Shown one piece after another: positions 36,804 to 45,830 of a stretch of DNA of 64,000 nucleotides (the stretch's first letter is position 1; the number at the start of each line of letters is the position of its first letter). The DNA lies in NCBI RefSeq assembly GCF_031458175.1, contig NZ_JAVDXX010000001.1, positions 620,001 to 684,000 on the forward strand. Direction: 5' to 3'. The stretch comes from Pseudoglutamicibacter albus (GTDB lineage: Bacteria; Actinomycetota; Actinomycetes; Actinomycetales; Micrococcaceae). The notes below the pieces were generated by a model that was not told the DNA's origin, did not search any database, and saw only the letters and a list, made by a program, of their open reading frames with translations. The position numbers were made by a program, and so were the translations under genes.

Positions 36804-38597
36804 TTTGTAGAGTTTCTCGACCTCATCCTGGAAGTCCTTCAACACAATCTGCCGGCGGATCTTCAGGCTCGGCGTCAAATGCCCTGTCTCTTCGGTCAGG
36901 TCAGTCGTCAAAACCCGGAACTTACGGATCGACTCAGCACGCGAAACCGTGTCGTTCGCCGAATCGATACCTTCCTGGATGTCCGCGAGAAGATCCTTAT
37001 TTTCTACAAGGTCCTCAATCTTGGTGTCGGAAGGGAGGTTATGGCGTTCGAGCCAGCCTGGCAGCGCTTCCTCATCAACCGTGACTAGCGCGCCAACGTA
37101 CGGGCGGCCCTCACCAACCACAACACACTGAGAAACGATCGGCACACTACGGACGCGGTCCTCCATGAGGCCCGGAGCTACGTTCTTACCGGAGGCCGTC
37201 ACCAGGATCTCTTTCTTACGGCCCGTGATGGTGAGGAAGCCGTCCTCATCGATCGTGCCCAGGTCACCCGTGGCGTACCAACCATCAACGAAAGCGTCCT
37301 CCGTAAGGTCTTCACGGTTGTAGTAGCCCTTGAAAACACACACGCCCTTGACGAGGATCTCGCCGTCCTCGCCGAGTTTGATCTCATTGCCCGGGACCGG
37401 GCGGCCGACAGTGCCGATCTTGATCTTCTCGGGAGTGTTCACCGTGACAGGCGCCGCCGTCTCAGTAGCTCCGAAGCCCTCCAGCACGGTGAGGCCAATA
37501 CCGTTGAAGAAGTGGCCCAAACGTTCACCCAGTGCACTACCGCCAGAGACCGCATGAGTCACCTTGCCGCCCATCGCGGCACGCAGCTTCTTATAGACCA
37601 GCACATCGAAAATCTTGTGCTTCACGCGGGTGCTCAGCGAAACCTTACCCTCAAGGGACTGACGCGAATACTCTTCAGCGACTTTCGCGGCACGCGCGAA
37701 AATTTTGCCCTTGCCGCCATCTTCAGCCTTTTGTTGCGCCCCGTTGAAAACTTTCTCAAACACGCGAGGAACAACGAGCAAGAACGTCGGCTTGAACGAA
37801 TCCAGCGCCGGCAATAGGTTCTTCAAATCCGAGGTATGGCCGGTGCGTGTGCCACCGCCGACCGCCATCAACGCGATGAAGCGGGCGAAAACGTGAGCCA
37901 ACGGCAAAAACAGGATCGTGGACGCGTCCGGGGTGATAACGCCGGGAACCGCTGCGGCCGCGTTGTCTGAAAGGTCCACAAAGTTCGCGTGCGTGAGTTC
38001 GCAACCCTTCGGTTTTCCCGTTGTGCCCGAGGTGTAGATGATCGTGGCGATGTCCGTCTTCTTCCGCGGAGCTTCCTGCTGAGCGCGCTGCTCCTCTGAG
38101 ACGTTCTCGCCGGCAGCGCGCAGCTTATCCAACCCGTCCTCGTCGATCACCAACGTCGCTGAGATCTCAGAAAGCGACTCGGAATCCTTAGCGCGCTTAA
38201 CAGCCTGGGCATGCCTGGAATTCTCAACGACAACGATCTGCGAGCCAGAATCCTTCAAAATCCAGGCGACCTGGCTAGGGGAGGAGGTCTCATAGATAGG
38301 AACCGAAATACCGCCGGCATACGCGATAGCGAAATCGACCAGGCTCCACTCATAACGCGTTGCTGACATCAACGCGACCCGGTCTCCGGGCTTCACGCCG
38401 TAATGCATCAATCCGCGTGCGATGAGCTTGGCATCCGCTGCGAAATCTCTAGCGGAAACATCAACCCAACCGTCGCTACCGTCCGGTTTAGAGAACAATG
38501 CAATATCGCCATTCTTCTCTAAATGACGGTCGACCAGGTGAACCAACGTAGCGTCTTCTGGGTTCACAACCTCGGCCGGAACAGAAACGGTTTCCAC
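36798..38597 (-). CDS. Long-chain fatty acid--CoA ligase (FadD15-type)
   Basis: 599 residues from GTG 38597, chosen for CAGGAG seven bases before it; the open frame runs back to 38660. The AMP-binding signature YTSGTTGKPKGC (about 193-204), GFGATETAAPVTVN, DGWYATGDLG and the C-terminal ITGRKKEILVTASGKNVAP are complete. It activates fatty acids to acyl-CoA. The family type is that of Mtb FadD15, whose gene is also near aroG and pknL. A CRP/GlxR-like site lies about 50 bases upstream. Confidence 0.92.
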   Translation of the reverse strand: METVSVPAEVVNPEDATLVHLVDRHLEKNGDIALFSKPDGSDGWVDVSARDFAADAKLIARGLMHYGVKPGDRVALMSATRYEWSLVDFAIAYAGGISVPIYETSSPSQVAWILKDSGSQIVVVENSRHAQAVKRAKDSESLSEISATLVIDEDGLDKLRAAGENVSEEQRAQQEAPRKKTDIATIIYTSGTTGKPKGCELTHANFVDLSDNAAAAVPGVITPDASTILFLPLAHVFARFIALMAVGGGTRTGHTSDLKNLLPALDSFKPTFLLVVPRVFEKVFNGAQQKAEDGGKGKIFARAAKVAEEYSRQSLEGKVSLSTRVKHKIFDVLVYKKLRAAMGGKVTHAVSGGSALGERLGHFFNGIGLTVLEGFGATETAAPVTVNTPEKIKIGTVGRPVPGNEIKLGEDGEILVKGVCVFKGYYNREDLTEDAFVDGWYATGDLGTIDEDGFLTITGRKKEILVTASGKNVAPGLMEDRVRSVPIVSQCVVVGEGRPYVGALVTVDEEALPGWLERHNLPSDTKIEDLVENKDLLADIQEGIDSANDTVSRAESIRKFRVLTTDLTEETGHLTPSLKIRRQIVLKDFQDEVEKLYKP

Positions 38598-38645
38598 AAG
38601 CAAACTCCTGACTATCGCGTGCGGGACGAGCCACACCACCTCAAA

Positions 38646-38661
38646 TGTGATGTGCATCACT
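38646..38661. promoter_or_regulatory. CRP/GlxR-like operator upstream of the acyl-CoA synthetase gene
   Basis: TGTGATGTGCATCACT matches the palindromic CRP/GlxR consensus TGTGA-N6-TCACA at all but the last base. It is 49 bases upstream of the fatty acid-CoA ligase start, on a stretch without genes. Confidence 0.6.
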
Positions 38662-38724
38662 TTGACTACCTACTACTTTATGCCATTGCCCCTACCCATG
38701 CGTAACCAGGTGTCTCTTAGACCG

Positions 38725-39255
38725 CTAAACACGCGCCCCGTCATCCCATGGATCACGAGGATGCCGCGGCAACGTCCAGCCCAAATACAACAAGGCACCC
38801 AGCTCACCGGCGATGAAAACCCACCACATGAAAGGCGCGATACTCACCTTGAACATGACCAGCAGGAGTATTACAAGCGGCAAGGCCACCACAACGGACC
38901 ACGCCAAAACCCTGTCTGGACGTCCAGAGAAAATCGACGGCGGATCTTCAGGAACATAATCAGTGTCCTCACCCCACCCAGCGGCATCCTCTATCGGAGA
39001 CCAATCCCGCGGACCTGCAAGGTGAGCACCGGAGCCGGCAGAATGAACAGCGGAGCTAGGTTCGGAGGGAGGCTCAGCCGTGGAATCAGCGTCAGCCTTT
39101 GTGATGGGATAGAACGGCTGAGAGGCGAAGAAATCCTCGAGCTCCTCCGCCTTCCGCTGTGCCTGCGCCTCAGCATCTGTTACGCCCGGGTCCATGGCCT
39201 CGAGGCGAGCTACAAGATCAGCCCACTCCGCATCGTCATCACGGCGGTCCTTCAC
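38725..39255 (-). CDS. predicted membrane protein with two C-terminal helices
   Basis: 176 residues. The N-terminal 110 residues are acidic and probably disordered, with a short conserved-looking WADLVARLEAMDPGV. Two hydrophobic helices follow (about 118-140 and 143-163), ending in a short tail HPRDPWDDGARV. The cytosolic N-terminus would hold any interaction site. I do not recognise a family. GTG start is seven bases after the stop of the hydrolase gene, so it is probably its downstream partner. Confidence 0.75.
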   Translation of the reverse strand: MKDRRDDDAEWADLVARLEAMDPGVTDAEAQAQRKAEELEDFFASQPFYPITKADADSTAEPPSEPSSAVHSAGSGAHLAGPRDWSPIEDAAGWGEDTDYVPEDPPSIFSGRPDRVLAWSVVVALPLVILLLVMFKVSIAPFMWWVFIAGELGALLYLGWTLPRHPRDPWDDGARV

Positions 39256-39261
39256 CGCAAC

Positions 39262-40185
39262 TCACACACCCTTCGCGGTATTCGCTACTGCATCATGCTT
39301 GCCGCCAGAATTGTGCTTGCCGCCAGAAGCACGCAAACGCTGAGCGATCTCATCAACCTCATCTCGGGACGTCGAGAAGATCAGCGGGGCATCCTCATCC
39401 AACGTAGCTACGTGATAGCTGTTGTGAAGCTCAACGTAACGCACCTGATCACGCACACGAGACTGAAGGCCACGGTAGAAAACCCTCACCGACGAATCCG
39501 GAATAATATGATCCACGGTGGAACGGAACAACGTGATCGGGGCATCCACCCCAGGCAACATGCGACGGGTGCGGGCCACCAAACGCGTCATCTGATCCAC
39601 CGCGGTCACAGGCACCTGTTCATAAGCGGTCTCAGAAACGCCCTCTTTGTGGACGTCACCCCCGATTGAGCCAACCGTAGGCAAAAACCTCTTCATGACG
39701 CCCGCAAACGAAGCCATAGGTGGATATGTGAACGCAGGGTTCACAAAAAACAAGTGATCCGGGCGGCGCACCGCACCCAGATAGGCCGTCAACGTCCCGC
39801 CCATCGACAAGCCGCCCACCGCAACGGAATCGCACTCAGCGGCCAAAGCATCGTAAGCGTTCTCCACCGCCTGGCACCAATCATCCACGGTCACCGACTC
39901 AAGATCCTGCCAGCGCGTACCGTGGCCGGGAAGGAGGGGCATAGAAACAGTGTGCCCAGCATCATGAAGGGTCTTGCCCCAATCGCCCAAGCATGCCGGA
40001 TTAGACGTGAACCCATGAATCAACAGAACACCCACACCGCTCGTACCGGCAACGAACTGCCCCCGCGCAACGCCGTTGTGCCCCTGCGCAACGCCGCGGC
40101 TCTGGGTGGCATCGTGACCGTGGGCAGCGCCGTGATCGTGCGTGGCATCGTGACCCTGGACAGCGCCGTGATTCTGAGTCCCCAT
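39262..40185 (-). CDS. alpha/beta hydrolase (monoglyceride lipase/esterase-like) with His-rich N-terminus
   Basis: 307 residues from ATG 40185, which has GAAAGGG upstream. VLLIHGFTSNPACLGDW forms the oxyanion loop, GLSMGG holds the nucleophile Ser (about 125), Asp lies in STVDHIIP and His in NSYHVATLD. The fold matches bacterial carboxylesterase/monoacylglycerol lipases. The first 45 residues are repeats of GHDAT/HGAA-type units with about eight His residues, and the last 15 contain SGGKHNSGGKHD. These low-complexity ends are unusual and may bind metal. Confidence 0.87.
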   Translation of the reverse strand: MGTQNHGAVQGHDATHDHGAAHGHDATQSRGVAQGHNGVARGQFVAGTSGVGVLLIHGFTSNPACLGDWGKTLHDAGHTVSMPLLPGHGTRWQDLESVTVDDWCQAVENAYDALAAECDSVAVGGLSMGGTLTAYLGAVRRPDHLFFVNPAFTYPPMASFAGVMKRFLPTVGSIGGDVHKEGVSETAYEQVPVTAVDQMTRLVARTRRMLPGVDAPITLFRSTVDHIIPDSSVRVFYRGLQSRVRDQVRYVELHNSYHVATLDEDAPLIFSTSRDEVDEIAQRLRASGGKHNSGGKHDAVANTAKGV

Positions 40186-40309
40186 CAATGGCCCTTTCTG
40201 GAAAATGCATCGGACATGAGTGGCTAGTGGACACACTACCGGCGTGCCCTAGGCGTTGACTGTATTACGCCTAGAACGCAAGACTTTATGCCCGCACCAC
40301 TCGGCTCCG

Positions 40310-40315
40310 TAGACT
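40310..40315 (+). promoter_or_regulatory. predicted -10 box for leaderless DAHP synthase transcript
   Basis: TAGACT (TAnnnT) ends six bases before the ATG at 40322, so the start point falls at the initiation codon. There is no ribosome-binding site. TTGACT at 40256 is too far away to serve as its -35. Confidence 0.5.
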
Positions 40316-40321
40316 AGAGAA

Positions 40322-41701
40322 ATGCAGACAAACGCCACATTCCCTGACGCTGGATCCCAAACAGGCCCGGCCGCTAACCCGGCCCTGGACCGGTGGCGTT
40401 CGCTACCGATCAAACAGCAACCAGACTGGGCGGGCACCGAAACCCACGCACGTGCCGTTGCTGAACTAGGAAATAAGCCGCCGCTGGTCTTCGCAGGCGA
40501 AGTCGATGCGCTACGCGACCAACTGGCGCGAGCAACCCGCGGCGAAATGTTCGTGTTGCAAGGCGGGGACTGTGCCGAAACATTCGCCGGCGCAACCGCA
40601 GACAAAATCCAAGCCCGCGTCAAAACCATCCTGCAGATGGCCGTGGTCCTCACCTATGGTGCGCAAATGCCGGTACTGAAGATGGGGCGCATGGCAGGCC
40701 AATTCGCTAAACCACGCTCATCTTCGACCGAAACCCGCGACGGGGTGACCCTGCCAACCTTTCGGGGCGAGATCGTCAACGGTTTCGAATTCACTGAAGA
40801 AGCACGCAAACCAGACCCGATGCGCATGGTGACGGCCTACAACACCGCAGCCGCTACCCTCAACCTGATCCGCGCGTTCACACAAGGCGGTTTCGCTGAC
40901 CTACGTTCAGTGCATTCCTGGAACCGTGGCTTCATGACCAACCCCGCCTACCAGGAATACGAAGAACTCGCCGCAGAAATCGACCGTGCCGTGCGTTTCA
41001 TGGATGCATGCGGAGCCGATTTCGAAGCGCTACGCCGCACAGACTTCTACGCGGCACACGAAGCGCTCCTACTGGACTACGAACGCGCGCTGACCCGCAC
41101 CGATTCCCGTACCGGCAACCCATACGCGACCAGCGCCCACTTCCTGTGGATCGGTGAACGCACCCGCGAGATCGACGGCGCACACGTCGATTTCCTCTCA
41201 CACGTTGAAAACCCGCTCGGAGTCAAACTTGGCCCCACCTCCACAGGGGAGGACGCGCTACGTTTGATCGAGAAACTCAACCCCAAGCGCATCCCAGGCC
41301 GCTTGACGTTCATCACCCGCATGGGGGCCACCAACATCCGCGAAAAGCTCCCACCCATCGTGGAAGCGGTCAAGAACGCTGGCGAAGACGTTTTGTGGAT
41401 CACCGACCCGATGCATGGCAACACCGTGACCAGCTCCAACGGCTACAAGACCCGCCGCGTGGAAGACGTTATGGACGAAGTCAAGGGTTTCTTCGAAGTG
41501 CACCAGTCGCTCGGGACCGTGCCAGGCGGTCTCCACATCGAAATGACTGGCGATGACGTAGCTGAATGCCTCGGCGGGGCAGACCCGATCCGGGAAGACC
41601 AGTTCGATGACCTCTACGAAACCGTATGTGATCCACGCTTGAACCATTCGCAATCCCTTGAACTAGCGTTCCAGGTAGCCAATGGCCTAGCGCACCGTTA
41701 A
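40322..41701 (+). CDS. 3-deoxy-7-phosphoheptulonate synthase, class II
   Basis: 459 residues of the plant-like class II family. Diagnostic segments are PLVFAGEVDALR, FVLQGGDCAETFA, MPVLKMGRMAGQFAKPRSS, the metal- and PEP-site HFLWIGERTR, TRMGATNIREKLP and ITDPMHGNT. It condenses phosphoenolpyruvate and erythrose 4-phosphate, the first step of aromatic biosynthesis. It corresponds to AroG of Mtb, which is also next to pknL. With tyrA at 11685 the window holds two enzymes of this pathway in separate places. Confidence 0.96.
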   Translation: MQTNATFPDAGSQTGPAANPALDRWRSLPIKQQPDWAGTETHARAVAELGNKPPLVFAGEVDALRDQLARATRGEMFVLQGGDCAETFAGATADKIQARVKTILQMAVVLTYGAQMPVLKMGRMAGQFAKPRSSSTETRDGVTLPTFRGEIVNGFEFTEEARKPDPMRMVTAYNTAAATLNLIRAFTQGGFADLRSVHSWNRGFMTNPAYQEYEELAAEIDRAVRFMDACGADFEALRRTDFYAAHEALLLDYERALTRTDSRTGNPYATSAHFLWIGERTREIDGAHVDFLSHVENPLGVKLGPTSTGEDALRLIEKLNPKRIPGRLTFITRMGATNIREKLPPIVEAVKNAGEDVLWITDPMHGNTVTSSNGYKTRRVEDVMDEVKGFFEVHQSLGTVPGGLHIEMTGDDVAECLGGADPIREDQFDDLYETVCDPRLNHSQSLELAFQVANGLAHR

Positions 41702-41724
41702 CCCGTAGCCGTAGAACCGAACAA

Positions 41725-41750
41725 CACGAGCCGAACACGAGCCGAACACG
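41725..41750 (+). repeat. 11-bp tandem repeat after the DAHP synthase stop
   Basis: CACGAGCCGAA occurs at 41725 and 41736, with a decayed third copy from 41747, shortly after the stop codon and before the ribosome-binding site of the next gene. Confidence 0.6.
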
Positions 41751-41787
41751 CAAGCTGAGCTCACAAGAGGGGCAGAGGAAGGGAACC

Positions 41788-42582
41788 ATGAGCGAGAAGA
41801 ACACCGAGACCGGTCTCACAACCGGCCCGTACGCCCTGTTTGATCGCGATGAGGACCGTAACGACCTCATCAGCGGGTTCTGGCGGGCTGACTACGCCCC
41901 CAACACGCTACCGGAGAGACTCGTGCTTGCTTTCCTGGGGCCCACCGTGGACGAGTTCGCGCACGAACGCGGCTGGGAATGCCGGGTTGAGCTGGATTCG
42001 ATCACCCGCGACTACCCGTACTGGGTCACCGAACACAACGGGGTAGAAGTCGGCGTAGTGTTAGCTCCGCTGGGGGCATCCGCGGCAACACAGAACCTCG
42101 AATTCGGGGTGGCGCTAGGCGCTAACAAAATCATTGCAGTGGGTAGCTGCGGGGCGCTCGACACTCAAGAAGAGAACGTGTTCTTCATCCCGGAGCGTGC
42201 GCTGCGCGACGAGGGAACGAGCTTCAAATACTTGCCAGCTGAAGACTGGATTGACCTCGATGCTGCCGGCATTGAAGCTGTTGAGGCGGCACTTGCGGCT
42301 CAGAACCGTGCCGGGGAACGGGTCACCGTATGGACCACCGACGGGTTCCTGCGTGAAACTCCGGCGATCATCGAACGCCGCCGAGCAGCCGGATGCGACG
42401 TCGTGGACATGGAATGCTCAGCGCTCGCGGCAGTATCCCGCTTCCGCGGCGCAACCTACGGACAGTTGCTCTACACGGCTGACTCGCTCGCCGACCTCGA
42501 CCAGCACGACCCACGCGGCTGGGGGAAAGCCTCCCGCGGCATCGCACTCGACCTCGCCATCGAGGCCGCAACCCGGCTGTAA
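41788..42582 (+). CDS. nucleoside phosphorylase-like protein (PNP/UDP family)
   Basis: 264 residues from ATG 41788, with GGAAGGG upstream. APLGASAATQNLEFGVALGANKIIAVGSCGAL is the phosphate- and base-binding half of the PNP/UDP family and CDVVDMECSALAAVSRFRG carries the ME ribose-binding motif. It could be a uridine or purine phosphorylase or a nucleosidase; the substrate is unclear. The gene converges with the kinase gene, with only an 85-bp repetitive gap. Confidence 0.85.
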   Translation: MSEKNTETGLTTGPYALFDRDEDRNDLISGFWRADYAPNTLPERLVLAFLGPTVDEFAHERGWECRVELDSITRDYPYWVTEHNGVEVGVVLAPLGASAATQNLEFGVALGANKIIAVGSCGALDTQEENVFFIPERALRDEGTSFKYLPAEDWIDLDAAGIEAVEAALAAQNRAGERVTVWTTDGFLRETPAIIERRRAAGCDVVDMECSALAAVSRFRGATYGQLLYTADSLADLDQHDPRGWGKASRGIALDLAIEAATRL

Positions 42583-42606
42583 GTCAGTAGCCGGCGCCGG
42601 TCTTCA

Positions 42607-42671
42607 ACGGCTGAGGGGCAAGACAGCTGAGGGCAAGACGGCTGAGGAGAGCTACACGGCGTGAGGGCTAG
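42607..42671. repeat. degenerate 15-16-bp tandem repeat between convergent genes
   Basis: Units beginning ACGGCTGAGG, ACAGCTGAGG, ACGGCTGAGG and ACGGCGTGAGG start at 42607, 42623, 42638 and about 42656. The last one includes the stop codon of the minus-strand kinase gene. Confidence 0.65.
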
Positions 42672-44863
42672 ACGACGCCGATCACAACGGTTGAGCCGCG
42701 CTTGAGCATCTCACCGGCCCGCGGACGTTGTTGCACCACGTTATCGAGGACTGTACCGAAGGAACCTTCCTCAACGGACACTTCGAATCCGGCGTCTTCG
42801 AGGATCTGCCGGGCTTCGTCCGTGCTCTTGAACCTCACATTCGGGACCTCTACCAGGTCAGGGCCCTTCGAGACGACCATCTCGATTTCGCTACCACGTT
42901 CCACTTTCTCGCCACCATTAGGGGAGGTGCGGATTACCGCACCTTCCTCGTAGGTGTCAGAGAACTCCGCTTCACCGACCACCACAGTGAAACCTGCGGC
43001 TTCGAGGAGATCTTTCGCATCGGACTCGTTGCGGCCCTGCACACGCGGGATCTCGACAGGGGCAGGGCCGGACGACACCACCACATCGACCTTTGAGGCT
43101 TCCGCGATGCTTGAGCCGAACTCCTCAGATTGTTCAATGATCTTGCCGGCTTTGGCTTCGTTGTGGCGTTCGGTCACCTTACCGAGCTTGAGATTGGCTT
43201 CCTCCAGCTGAGCTTGTGCAGCTTTACGGTCCAGACCGTTGAGGTTCGGGACGCTCACCATCCTCGGTCCGCGCGAAATCACCAGGTTCACTCCCTGGTA
43301 CCGGCGGACCGACTCACCGGCTTTTGGGTCAGTAGCTATGACCTTGCCTTTCGCGACCGTGGCCGAGTAGTCCTCGCTCGTGTTCGCGTGGGTCCCGACT
43401 TCGTCAAGCTGGGATACCGCACTGGCTTCCGTCTGGTTCCTCAGATCAGGCACCACTACTTCAGCGCCCGGTCCGGAACCGAACCACCACGCACCCAGGC
43501 CGGCACCCAAGACCAAAATGAAGACGATGAGCGCGATGAACCAAGCCTTCCGTTTGGTTCCCGGCCGGGACACGGATTCAGATGGTTTGCGTGCCGCGCG
43601 CCCCGTGCGTGGTCCCGTCTTAACCGCGGAAGCACCCGCACCTGCTACGGAACCGGATTCGTTACTTTCGAAGGAACCCGGCCTGATCTCGTGCGATTGG
43701 GTGTCATCAGGCAAACTCAGCTGATGATGCGGGATCCCGCCCTCCGGAACCACAGTCGTATCCGAATCTGGCGGAGGTGGCGTGACAACCGATGTTCCTT
43801 CATCGTGCGGAAGCGGAACGTAGGTTGTCGGCGCATCGTTATCCGCCGCATCGTCGTCACTGCTCTGCGCTTGGTGACTGTTCTGCGCTAGGTGCTTAGC
43901 TCCAGCGGCGTCCCCGGCGTCAGTCAGTTCGTCTTCGCTCGGGCGGGTGCGGGCCAACAGGTTCTGTGTAGCGACCACCAGATCATGCAGGGTGACCGGT
44001 TCATCACCTAAGTCGAGGTCCTCTTCTGAAAGGTGACGCTCCACGTGGCGCAACGCGTTGAGGAAATCCCCGGCGTGGGTCGGGCGTTTATCTGGTTGCT
44101 GCTCGGTGGCCCACGCAACCAGATAATCGAAGTCCTCGTTCAGTTCCGGCACTGTGACCGATGGCGCGGGAACCGTCTCGTTGACGTGGCGCATCGCTAC
44201 ATCCCACGCCGTCTCCCCGGTGTAGGGTTGCCGTCCCGTCAAAAGCTCATACAGCAGAATGCCGCACGCATAAATGTCGGTGCGTTCATCTGCGCCGCGC
44301 CCGGTCACCAACTCGGGGGAGACATAAGCGACAGTGCCGACCAGCCCGCCGGTAGCGGTGTGTTCGCTTGCGGCCCGGGAAAGACCGAAATCTGCGAGTT
44401 TGATGCGGCCATCCGCTGAGATAAGAACGTTCTCAGGCTTGATGTCACGGTGCACCATGTTCGCTTCATGCGCGGCAGCGAGGCCGGAGAGGATCGCTTC
44501 CATGACTTCAAGCGCTGCCCGCGGAGCCATCGCGCCCTGGGTCCGCATGACATCACGCAACGTCACGCCCGGAACATACTCCATGACGAGGTAGGCTTCG
44601 GAACCGTCAACCCCTTGGTCATAGACATTGACAACGTTGGGGTCACTCAACCGCGCTGCCGCGATCGCTTCCGCCTCGAAGCGTTCAACGGATTCCTTGG
44701 TTTCGGCAAGGTGCGGATGCAAAACCTTCAACGCGACCTGGCGGCGCAGCTTCAAATCCGTACCCAAATACACCGTGGACATGCCTCCGCGCGCAACTCG
44801 GCGCTCGATGCGATAACGATCATCGAGCACTTCGCCAACTAATACGTCGCGGCGTCCTGGCAT
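42668..44863 (-). CDS. pknL: PknL-like serine/threonine kinase with PASTA domains
   Basis: 731 residues from ATG 44863, seven bases after GAGG; GTG 44869 is less likely. The kinase domain spans about 15-280 (RVARGGMSTVYLGTD P-loop, VALKVL Lys, MVHRDIKPENVL, ADFGLSR, VAYVSPEL). A Thr-rich disordered juxtamembrane part leads to one membrane helix (about 440-462) and four extracellular PASTA repeats (PDLRN, PNLNG, PRVQG and PNVRF openings) that sense peptidoglycan fragments. Location beside class II DAHP synthase suits PknL better than PknB, which normally lies with rodA/pbpA. Likely substrates include GarA and other FHA partners. Confidence 0.92.
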   Translation of the reverse strand: MPGRRDVLVGEVLDDRYRIERRVARGGMSTVYLGTDLKLRRQVALKVLHPHLAETKESVERFEAEAIAAARLSDPNVVNVYDQGVDGSEAYLVMEYVPGVTLRDVMRTQGAMAPRAALEVMEAILSGLAAAHEANMVHRDIKPENVLISADGRIKLADFGLSRAASEHTATGGLVGTVAYVSPELVTGRGADERTDIYACGILLYELLTGRQPYTGETAWDVAMRHVNETVPAPSVTVPELNEDFDYLVAWATEQQPDKRPTHAGDFLNALRHVERHLSEEDLDLGDEPVTLHDLVVATQNLLARTRPSEDELTDAGDAAGAKHLAQNSHQAQSSDDDAADNDAPTTYVPLPHDEGTSVVTPPPPDSDTTVVPEGGIPHHQLSLPDDTQSHEIRPGSFESNESGSVAGAGASAVKTGPRTGRAARKPSESVSRPGTKRKAWFIALIVFILVLGAGLGAWWFGSGPGAEVVVPDLRNQTEASAVSQLDEVGTHANTSEDYSATVAKGKVIATDPKAGESVRRYQGVNLVISRGPRMVSVPNLNGLDRKAAQAQLEEANLKLGKVTERHNEAKAGKIIEQSEEFGSSIAEASKVDVVVSSGPAPVEIPRVQGRNESDAKDLLEAAGFTVVVGEAEFSDTYEEGAVIRTSPNGGEKVERGSEIEMVVSKGPDLVEVPNVRFKSTDEARQILEDAGFEVSVEEGSFGTVLDNVVQQRPRAGEMLKRGSTVVIGVV

Positions 44864-45018
44864 AGTCACACCTCGATCTTAGGGGAAAGCAGAGCAGAAA
44901 CCATTCAAGCGCACCCTCATGGGGAGTCACACCTCGAACTATACGAGCCGTATTACCCCGGGGTATACGACCAAGGGATGAGCCGCGCAGAGATAGTCGC
45001 AACTCTTGATTGGTTGCG

Positions 45019-45074
45019 GCGCTGGGCTGGAAGCGGTGGGCGGGATGCGCTGGGCTGGATGCGGTGGCGGGTTT
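45019..45074. repeat. 28-bp tandem near-duplication
   Basis: GCGCTGGGCTGG at 45019 and 45047 begins two 28-bp units, each continuing AAGCGGTGG or ATGCGGTGG and CGGG. The units differ by substitutions and a one-base indel. Confidence 0.7.
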
Positions 45075-45113
45075 GAAGTTGGGGTGCTTGAAATTGCGAT
45101 GCGTTAAACATGC

Positions 45114-45141
45114 GGGCGTCCGGTGTTTAGTCCGGACGCCC
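45114..45141 (-). terminator. terminator after whiB1
   Basis: GGGCGTCCGG (45114-45123) pairs perfectly with CCGGACGCCC (45132-45141) with an 8-base loop, 24 bases beyond the whiB1 stop. Confidence 0.85.
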
Positions 45142-45164
45142 ACATGGGTATGAATATTGAGTGT

Positions 45165-45413
45165 TTAGGATGCGCGGCGGGCGCGTGCGGCGCGGCGCTT
45201 CATTGCGCGGCGTTCGTCTTCGCTGAGCCCGCCCCACACACCGGCGTCCTGGCCGGTCTCCATTGCCCACGAGAGGCATTGTTCGATGACCGAGCAGGTG
45301 CGGCACACGCTCTTCGCTTCTTCGATCTGCAGGAGTGCAGGACCTGTGTTGCCGACTGGGAAAAAGAGGTCAGGGTCTTTTTCCAGGCAAGCGGCTTTAT
45401 CGCGCCAACTCAT
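45165..45413 (-). CDS. whiB1: WhiB1-type iron-sulfur regulator
   Basis: 82 residues. The four Cys ligands of the 4Fe-4S cluster lie at 9, 37, 40 and 46 (AACLEKD, CRTCSVIEQC). GVWGG and the basic tail (ERRAMKRRAARARRA) are present. MSWRDKAACLEKDPDLFFPVGN and TGPALLQI follow the Mtb WhiB1 sequence closely. WhiB1 binds the sigma-A region 4 and responds to NO, controlling growth-essential genes. CAAGGAG lies ten bases before the ATG. It is monocistronic. Confidence 0.93.
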   Translation of the reverse strand: MSWRDKAACLEKDPDLFFPVGNTGPALLQIEEAKSVCRTCSVIEQCLSWAMETGQDAGVWGGLSEDERRAMKRRAARARRAS

Positions 45414-45830
45414 GCGGTGAATGCTCCTTGGTTGCTGTGGCGACAGCCCACGATGCTCCGTGGGATCGCCGTGTTGTTGCGTCAGTGTCGCAACATGTTC
45501 GTTGTGCCTGCGGTCTTCATATCGGTAGTGCAGGCTGTTCGTTTTGTTTACATCGATGCTGGAGAAACAAGACGGCCCACATGACGTGGGCCGGTGCGTC
45601 TACAACATCAGGTACTGACATCAATTTTCCCACGGGGTTGGTAGCTAGACAAGGGTGAATGCTACTTGAAAGTCACTAATTGGTATGGCGTTGATCACCG
45701 TTTGTGCACTAAGAGCTGAGATTCTGTTGGCCTTCGTTATCCATCCGTACACGTTCGAAATGTAGATGTGGAAGACGGTTTCCCGTGCCAGGTTCGATGG
45801 GTGCACGTTCTCAGACCTAGAATGTTGGGC
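45414..45830. promoter_or_regulatory. 417-bp divergent region between whiB1 and a membrane protein gene
   Basis: No gene is supported on either strand. An inverted repeat CGGCCCAC/GTGGGCCG with a 5-base loop lies at 45573-45593 and may be a hairpin in the whiB1 leader or an operator. The right end has the TAGAAT box for the membrane protein gene. Confidence 0.5.
45818..45823 (+). promoter_or_regulatory. predicted -10 box for a leaderless transcript
   Basis: TAGAAT ends seven bases before the ATG at 45831, the same spacing as at argG. There is no ribosome-binding site. Confidence 0.5.

Larger units (their letters stand above)
44864..45164. promoter_or_regulatory. 301-bp gap between the kinase gene and whiB1
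   Basis: No gene is supported. It contains the kinase leader, a 28-bp near-duplication (45019 and 45047) and the whiB1 terminator. Confidence 0.6.

Noticed and set aside
42668-44863. Identification of the PASTA kinase as PknB
   Set aside because: PknB normally lies in the pknA-pbpA-rodA-pstP cluster; adjacency to class II DAHP synthase and four PASTA repeats fit PknL better.
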